64,000 bases of DNA from Cantharellus purpuraceus. Lineage: Eukaryota > Basidiomycota > Agaricomycetes > Cantharellales > Hydnaceae. The translations under genes were made by a program, and so were the position numbers. Numbering within the stretch: the stretch's first letter is position 1; every line of letters starts with the position of its first letter. Where the stretch lies: the NCBI GenBank assembly GCA_025174535.1, contig JALBUN010000001.1:496001-560000 (forward strand), in the 5' to 3' direction. The notes under the pieces were generated by a model. The model saw nothing but the letters and a program-made list of their open reading frames with translations, had not been told where the DNA came from and did not search any database. Positions 57,171 through 64,000 of this stretch are shown here, in pieces.

Positions 57171-59345
57171 GCAGTAGAGTGAGTCATGCTGGCAGCACAC
57201 AGGATATCATAAATGATGAAGGGTGGCACATAGCCAGCAGCAGAAGCTCCCAGGAAGGGGAGCTAGACCCTAGAGAAGTCACAGGGACTTCTCATAAGGA
57301 AGACTCTAGAAGAGAGTCACCACAATCATGAGACAGCACAGATGATCAGATAATAGATCATCTGTCAAACAAGAACCCATCATCGAGTGGTTCTTTGATT
57401 AGAGAAGAAAGGAGGAGACAGTCACCAACTGTCTCCAACTTTCCTAAGGAAAGGAACATTCTCAATATATGAGCACAAGTAGAAGTAGTAGCAATACTTC
57501 TACTAGGGAATCGTGCAGCATGGAGTGGCATGAAACCCACAGGTCAATCACAAGATTGACCAAACAACTCATGCGTAATCAACATGAGATGAAGAGCATT
57601 AGTGAAGCTAGTGCTCAGGCAGCTAAGATGGCTGCCAAAGCAGGGCATGCTGCCACTACTATGGGGCAGTAAATTGCAGAGCTAGGAATGATGTTAAAAT
57701 TGCTCCAAGAGAACTCTGAGCAAAGCAAGTTGTGTCACTGAAGACCAGATTCTCAACAAGAATCTGAATCTGGAGAGACTGGATCTCCCCAGGGTGAGAG
57801 GATCCAACGGAATGATCGGTTGGACAGAGGAAATGAAATTCCCCCCAATGGAGGGAATTAGAGACCCAGTAATTCCTGTGAGGCAAGGACTACCAATCCA
57901 GATTGAAGAGGAAACTCATCAATCTATGGCAAAGGAGCTTGATCAAGAGATTGAGCTATGGAAACAACAAGAAGTTGAGGCTTCTCATAAACATAGATTA
58001 GCCCTCAAATGGAAGGCTAAACATGCAGAGCAGGAGCTTGGCCAGCTGTTTAGAGAGCAGCGGCCCCAGCAAGAGCTCAATGTGGCTGTTGATTTAAACC
58101 AACAGTTGTGACATGTGCTGAACAGTTATCAGCATGTATGGGCGGCAGGCCTCTCAGGAGACACCCGCCATGAGCAACGAGATACCCAATGGGTACCTCA
58201 AGAAGATGTTCCCCATAACAGGGAACAATCAGTGCCATTGACCCTAGAAGGTCAAGGCATACCGGATCAATTGGACACAATTGATCCAATCGATGGCATT
58301 ACTCGTATGGTGTGAGTAGCCATAGTCAATAATAGAGATACAGACCCAGAGAAGTCTGTACTTGCCAAAGTGGACATTAAGGTATCGCCTCCTGAGCAAT
58401 ACACAGGAGGCACAGATCTCAAAGAGTTTGAGATCTTTGTAGCAGGTATGCTACGATGGCTGAAGATGAATAATCTCCTAGGGCTATCAAGTACAAAGTT
58501 TCAGCTATTGTACTTAGGCACTCGCCTTAAAGGCAAGGCCCAGGAATGGTTCTACAGGAATGTAGAACACTATGATAGGGCAGTCCAAGACTGGACCCTG
58601 GAAACTGCAATCCAAGGATTGCAGCATAGATTCCTACACACCCTGGTGCATCATCATGCATCAAATAAATTTGACTCTGTAATACAGGGTCAAAGGACTG
58701 TTCATGAATTAATGAATGACCTAGATAAGTATGCAGGCTGCATGATAATGCCGCTGGACACATACACATACAGGAAGAGATTTGTAACCACAATGTGTGA
58801 ACCTCTGAGACAAGAAGTCCTCAAGAAGGGCTTCAATGCTGAGTTTAGCAGTATCAAGCAGTTGTATGAAACTGCTTGAATGATAGAGGAAGCAATGTGA
58901 TACCACCATGGTATGCAACACCCAGAAAACATGACTAATGTGTCCTCCTCAACCCATAGGCCAGTAGTCAATAGAACTACTGGTATGATGAATATGGGGA
59001 GTTGACCCATGCCCCATAGACATGTGTATACAGCTCCCAACACACACTCACGACAAGCAAGTGTGTCAAGGCCAGAACCCCATAATGGAAGCTCCGGGCC
59101 CAATTCCAACAATTACCCTTTCAAGGGTAATTATCAATTGAAGCCACCAGCACATGCGAGTGGTGATCAATCAAACAATGTTACCAGTAATGTTGTGTGC
59201 TACAAATGCAGCCAGACAGGTCACATGCAACCCAGCTGCCCCAAACTACAATGTAAGGTTGGCTGTGATCTGAAAGGATGTGTCCTCACACATAGTGGAG
59301 GACAATGTAGACGGGTTCTCCCTGATAGAGGGAGAACATGAAGAA
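57171..59345 (+). pseudogene. family-2 gag
   Basis: It starts with a Ser/Glu-rich part (REVTGTSHKEDSRRES near 57270), the helix NQHEMKSISEASAQAAKMAA near 57580 and a coiled coil (ELDQEIELWKQQEVEASHKH near 57935). Then a gag core of the retrotransposon-gag type (LKGKAQEWFYRNVEHYDR, LMNDLDKYAGCMIM, LRQEVLKKGFNAEF) and a zinc knuckle CYKCSQTGHMQPSCP near 59200. Frameshifts and stops break it into about six pieces, the longest 58370-58879. Perfect short hairpins occur all along it. Confidence 0.85.
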
Positions 59346-60069
59346 GCAATGGATGATCCCAAGGACCATCTAGATGAAAGATTGCCAGCTATAGAAGTAG
59401 CAGATGAATGGGATGACCAAGGTGATGCCCCCGAAAAGCAGGCTACGCCAATGTATCACTCTAATGCAATATGAATTCCACCAAAACACCTATGCAGTGC
59501 ATTTCTGTAACGCAATAAGATTCCCAACAAGTAGGGAATCACGACAACTGCATATAGCTGCTGTCAGCATTGACAGATCAGCTGAACCTATGTATAATCA
59601 TAGGAGCCGACAGAAGTCAACAGCACGACCCAATAGGCCACACATAAATAATAAAACAATCTCCGGGTATTGGGAGATTGGTGGAACCCTTGCTCACTGT
59701 CTATTAGACAGTGGGAGCGAGGGGATAATGATATCCCCTGAATTCACATGTGCAACAGGTATGAAAACCTTTGCACTAGAGCAACCCATTGCACTGCAAT
59801 TAGTGTGCGTTGGGAGCAGGAGTACCATAAATTATGGTACTCATACTACCATAAAGTTTGGTAGTTGGGACATTGAAGAATACTTTGATGTCACCAACGT
59901 TGAGTATTATGATGTAATACTTGGCACCCCATTCCTACAAAAGCTAGGAATATGCTTGGACTTTAATGGCCCAGGCCAAATCATGATGGGAACTGAAGAA
60001 GTCCCCACCAATGAAGAGCATAATACCAATACTCTTCATACCCCATCATGGGGTATAAACTCAATATGA
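59346..60069 (+). pseudogene. family-2 protease region
   Basis: A 221-codon frame (59404-60069) contains YWEIGGTLAHCLLDSGSEG (catalytic Asp in DSG) and, later, DVILGTPFLQKLGICLDF, the ILG strand of retroviral-type aspartic proteases. The N-terminal part of this frame is probably a shadow. A linker of about 490 bp to RT follows. Confidence 0.8.
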
Positions 60070-60560
60070 AGGAGTATTGGTGTGAATGAATGACACCAAG
60101 GGGGTAACTCTAAACATGAGCTACCCACAACACAGTCCTTCCTAAAAGAAGGACTAGACTCAGTAAAGGATCCCCCAATGGAGGATCCAAATAAGAGCAT
60201 AAGGTGAATAGCTTTGTCTCATGAAGGATCAACCACCTACATGGCTGATCAGATCCCTCAGTTGAAGGATCAACCACCTACATGGCTGATCAGATCCCTC
60301 AGTTGAAGGATCAACCACCTACATGGCTGATCAGATCCCTCAGTTGAAGGATCAATGGAAAGAAAAGTATGCTGACCTATTTGGCAGCATACCATTAGAA
60401 CTTCCCTCATTTAGGGAAATTAACCATGAGATTAATCCTGTGGATCCTGACAAGCAAATACATTATTGCTTGCCTAAGTGGCCAGAATACTACTGAGCAG
60501 AACTTTCAGAGAAAGTTCTGCGATACACCACTGCTAAATGGTGGGTATTGGCCACAGCCC
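60070..60560 (+). other. family-2 PR-RT linker with 41-bp triplicate
   Basis: It contains three tandem copies of a 41-bp unit (GAAGGATCAACCACCTACAT and onward) at 60223-60345. After them the reading frame of pol (DQWKEKYADLFGSIP, LPSFREINHEI) is visible in broken form. Confidence 0.7.
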
Positions 60561-61760
60561 AGCAGGCTGTACCAATGCTATGCATTCCCAAAAAAAAATG
60601 GGAAGCTCTGCACCATGTTTGACTTACGCGAACAGAATGATAATATGGTGAAGGACATAACGCCCTTCCCCAATCAGGACAACATCAGACATGATGTTAC
60701 CTGCTGTACATATTGATCTAAACTCAATATGTCTGAGGCATACAAACAGATCCGCATCAGACCAACAGATATACCCAAGATGGCATTTGCAACTGTCTTG
60801 GGGACATTCATCAGTCAAGTCATGCAGCAGGGGGACTGCAATGCCCCCTCAACATTTCAGCGGCTCATGATCACCATCTTCCAAGAATATATCGGAAGAT
60901 TTGTCCATGTATATCTGGATGACATATTTGTGTACTCTCATACTATACAAGAGCACAAACACCACCTAGAGATGGTGTTCACTGAGCTCAGGAAAGCACA
61001 TATGTTCCTGAGCAAGGATAAGATCAATCTATACTCAACAAGTATGGATTGCCTTGGACACCTAATAGATGACCAAGGCATGCATGCAGACACTGATAAA
61101 ATGCAGTGAATACAAGAATGGAGACAACCTAGGTTGTACCACAAAGTCCAACATTTTCTTGGACTAGTGCAGTATCTGACACACTATATGCCAGACATAA
61201 CTGCATACACAACCCCTTTATTGGGTTGTGCTCATAATAATCATCCATTCTTATGGATGCCACTGCTGGAGAAATGCTTTGAAAGCATTAAGCTCCTAGC
61301 GTGTAGGGCTCCAATATTGAAGCCCATTGATGTCAATAACCCTGATACTATTTGGGTTATTACTGATGGCTCCAAGACTGGAGTCAGAGCCATCTATGGA
61401 CAAGGAAAAGATTGGCAGACCTGTTGGCCTGCCAGATTCCTATCCAAGAAATTTAGTGCCGCATAACAGCACTATAAGACTCACAAGCATGAGACTATAG
61501 CCATGCTCGAAGCCCAAATGAGATGGGAAGATAAGCTACTAGGATGAAAGTTTGTCCTAGTAACCGACCACAAGGATCTCAAATACTTTGAGACCCAAAA
61601 GAACCTGTCTCCTAGACAGATTAGATGGTGGGAGTTCTTATCCTGTTTCAACTTTACTACCCTGCATATAGATGGGGTAGAGAACAAAGTAGCAGATTGT
61701 CTATCATGCTACTATACTGATGACTTCCCAACAGAGAGTCATCCCAACTACATCTACATG
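60561..61760 (+). pseudogene. family-2 reverse transcriptase and RNase H
   Basis: RT motifs: PKKNGKL (after an A9 run that shifts the frame at 60590), DLREQNDN, LDMSEAY-like MSEAYKQIRIRP, QQGDCNAPSTFQRLM, YLDDIFVYSHT near 60911, LGHLIDDQGMHAD. RNase H motifs: ITDGSKTG, HKHETIAMLEAQ, VTDHKDLKYF; the loop to EFLSCFNF and ENKVADCLS follows. Stops and shifts occur, but catalytic residues are kept. Confidence 0.85.
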
Positions 61761-63500
61761 AGCACAGATGAATGTCTTGACCCTGAAGGAGAACTGTGCC
61801 CCACGGAATGGTTTGTCAAGATCAGGACAGCAGCAGTCACCCAAAGGTGACTGCTTGAGAAAAAAAGAGAACAGAGTGCTAGAAGCTGAAGCACTCAATG
61901 TTCAAACAGAATCATTAAACGATGATTCTAATTCCTCTAAAAAAATAGAGGACATTGGAGTGATGTCATCAGATGATGATGGAACACCATTGTGATCCAT
62001 GTCAAGCATGGGATCAACCTCATGCAGATTGTACATATAGAGAGGATACTGTCCTTTCTAAGGTGCTGGAAGAACCTAAAGAGCACATATGATTTGGCAT
62101 GCATGATGGTCTAATATGGACCAAAAATATATACAAATGTGATGTCATCTGTATACCTCCACTCAGCATTCCTGAAGGGGAGGAGGCTGGTCGAGATAAT
62201 AATCGACCATGTGCACCAAGTAGTTGGCCATTTTGGTCAACTAAAGACCACAAATTACATTGAATGGTCATACTGGTGGCCAGGCATGACCACCGATGTT
62301 GAATCATTCTGCACTTCATGCGCAAAGTGCCAAATGAATAAAGACAGTACAAAGAAACCCACAGGGCTTCTTCATAGCTTGCCAGTGCCAGAATGGCCCT
62401 GGCAATTGATAGGTATGGACTTTATGGGTCCATTACCAAAATCAAATGACTATGACTACCTACTGGTAGTCATAGATCACTTCACATCGCAGGTACATAT
62501 AATACCTATGAACACATGTGTAACAGCGAAAGGAGTAGCATGGCTATTCCTTAGGGAAGTTGTACACCTTCATATTGTACCAGACTCAATCATGTCAGAT
62601 TGAGATTCAGAATTCACATCTATCTTTTGGTGTGAACTACAGCAGATAATGGGAGTGAAACTCCTCATGTCCACAGCATTCCACCCACAAATGGATGGAG
62701 CAACGGAACAAGCAAATCGTTCCATTGGCCAAATACTTCATACCATTGTATGAAGTGATCAGAAAGATTGGACACTTGTGTGTGTGTGTGTGTGTGTGTC
62801 AATGGTGGAGTTCGTGCTAATGGTGGAGTTCGTGCTAAACTCCAACATAAGCTCAACAATGGAGTTTACTCCATTTGAGCTTAACCATGGGTATATGCCT
62901 AGAATAGGCATGCCCATTAACAATGACATCAAGTTCAAGGGTGTCAAATGATTTGCACAGCAGGCTCAAACAAACCTGCTAGTGATGCACAACACAATTA
63001 TAGAAAGTCACATCATTCAGATGTTTCATGCCAATAAGAAACATTGGGAAGGTTCAACCTTTCAGAGAGATGACAAAGTCTACCTCTCAACAAAAAACTT
63101 GACTCTACCTAAGGGTAGAACCAGCAAACTAGTGCCCAAGTATATCTGGCCCTATAAAGTAATCAAAGCCCATAATAAAGCTTTGATGGTGACACTGGAA
63201 CTGCCACCAGAACTGACTAGTAGGTGCATTACACCTACATTCCATGTCAGTCTCATTCAATTGTATGTGCTGAATGATGAGATGAGATTTCCAAAACAAG
63301 AAGTGAAGTCATTTTATGACTTTGGGAATGATGACAAGCAAGAGTGGCTTGTCGATGAAATCATCACTCATTGATGGATAAGCAATAAAGAACTTGAATT
63401 TCAAGTTCTATGGATGTTGGGAGATGTCACCTGGGTACCTTACATGTTGTGTAAGAATCTAGAAGCTCTAGATGATTATTTAGAACTTCAAGGGGTGACT
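61761..63500 (+). pseudogene. family-2 integrase and chromodomain
   Basis: HHCC domain (HVHQVVGHFG and CTSCAKC near 62210-62330), core with MDFMGPLPKS near 62418, SD-stop-DSEF near 62598 (stop TGA at the Arg position) and DGATEQANRSIGQ near 62697. The C-terminal domain (WEGSTFQRDDKVYLS, GRTSKLVPKYIWPY) and a chromodomain (EWLVDEIITH, FQVLWMLGDVTW, YLELQGV) follow. A (TG)n run at 62776-62799 and a small duplication (TGGTGGAGTTCGTGCTAA twice) disrupt the region before the C-terminal domain. Confidence 0.85.
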
Positions 63501-63930
63501 TGAGCATGAGAACTACCTCATAGACAGTAGTTCTCAGAGAGATGGAGCCCCAAAGATCTAATGGGGCTCAAGGAGGAGAAGTGGAGCTACCAAGAATAAA
63601 GGTAGCTCCTAGTGGGATGCGACAAAGAGCTACCATCAATAACGGTAGCTCAATGAGGGGAGGAGGAACTACCTCAATTAATGGTAGTAGTTCCTAGATA
63701 AGGATAGAGCTACCATAACAACAGGCAGCTCGATGGTAGAAAAAACTGCTCCCATAGAGAGCAGTTCACCATCATGCTACTCATAGTAGCACAAAAGGGG
63801 TAAGTGATAATTAATCACATTACACCCATGTGACATAGTCACTGGAAAAATTCTCAATAAAGAATTTTCGAGTTCAGCTATAAAAGGCTAGTGGTGTTTC
63901 TTTGAACCACCACAACCCCCCTCCATCAAA
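63501..63930 (+). mobile_element. family-2 3' hairpin array
   Basis: Non-coding region behind the chromodomain with at least seven perfect hairpins in 275 bp. Examples: GAGAACTAC/GTAGTTCTC (63508-63535), GAGCCCCA/TGGGGCTC, GGAGCTACC/GGTAGCTCC, GAGCTACC/GGTAGCTC, AGGAACTAC/GTAGTTCCT, AACTGCTC/GAGCAGTT, GCTAC/GTAGC. A TATAAAAGG box (63881) precedes the ORF at 63931 by about 50 bases. Confidence 0.75.
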
Positions 63931-64000
63931 ATGTCATCTCTCAGAAGGGAGATGACAGATGCTCAAGACAAGCATCCAATGGAAGTTGAACAAACTTCCA
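63931..64000 (+). CDS. start of small family-2-associated ORF (cut by window end)
   Basis: ATG at 63931, reading MSSLRREMTDAQDKHPMEVE before the window ends. A TATA box stands about 50 bases upstream. A related decayed copy is at 51607-51810. It may be an additional gene at the element's end or the start of the next element's gag. Confidence 0.45.
   Translation, partial: MSSLRREMTDAQDKHPMEVEQTS

Noticed and set aside
63508..63780. The hairpins as a row of terminators or tRNA-like genes
   Set aside because: Stems are short, without T-runs or tRNA features, and the same kind of hairpin fills the coding regions too.
1..64000. A giant cargo-carrying transposon (Starship type)
   Set aside because: No tyrosine-recombinase captain gene or matching ends were seen; the region is explained by nested LTR elements.

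Overview
The window looks like a transposon-rich piece of a filamentous basidiomycete genome, most likely an agaricomycete. The genes that can be resolved have many short introns (about 40-80 nt, GT-AG with one GC-AG). F-box/LRR remnants and a seven-pass membrane gene of an agaricomycete type are present. The rest is Ty3/gypsy chromodomain retrotransposons, nested in each other and often reduced to fragments. The order or species cannot be fixed from the sequence alone.

Four repeat systems recur. Family 1 is a Ty3 chromovirus with an LTR of about 500 bp (TGTTATGAC...GTAACA). It has two long copies: A (4933-12767) and B (14891-23391). Family 1b is a related element with a TGTTACATCC...CTTAACA LTR. 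It survives as gag, RT, RNase H and chromodomain pieces and many LTR fragments. Family 2 is a second chromovirus, most complete at 56566-64000, with broken pieces at 2446-4932, 12768-13815, 23392-23518, 44066-45230 and 47220-48990. LTR-S is a 1.4-kb LTR that carries its own ORF (1-1000, 15729-17154, 50179-51250). Smaller units are an AT-rich MITE-like repeat, LTR-4, LTR-5 (a solo LTR with a clean 5-bp target duplication) and LTR-6.

Layout: 1-23632 is a nest of these elements, apparently including a 20-kb inversion whose breakpoints fall at one point of a family-2 protease. 24011-37802 is a host island: a decayed F-box gene, a P-loop kinase-like gene, an SLD2-like replication gene lying between the arms of an inverted duplication, a second F-box/LRR remnant, an inositol 5-phosphatase remnant, and a 15-exon seven-pass membrane gene whose first exon sits in a 240-bp palindrome. 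37803-53093 is mostly transposon debris. 53316-54837 holds an apparently intact alpha/beta hydrolase gene. 55880 to the end is family-1 LTR plus gag followed by the family-2 copy.

Three observations stand out. (1) Family 1 carries, antisense and tail-to-tail to pol, a long ORF with coiled coil, acidic regions and a CX2CX6C-X12-CX2CX6C cluster like fungal Zn2Cys6 DNA-binding domains; family 1b has remnants of a counterpart. (2) Family 2 is packed with short perfect hairpins, about one per 20-40 bp in the stretches read, in coding and non-coding parts alike. (3) In families 1 and 1b the sequence just downstream of the 5' LTR is complementary to a site 26-34 nt after a TATA-like box inside the LTR, which is the arrangement expected for Tf1-type self-priming. 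No rRNA, tRNA or CRISPR feature was seen.
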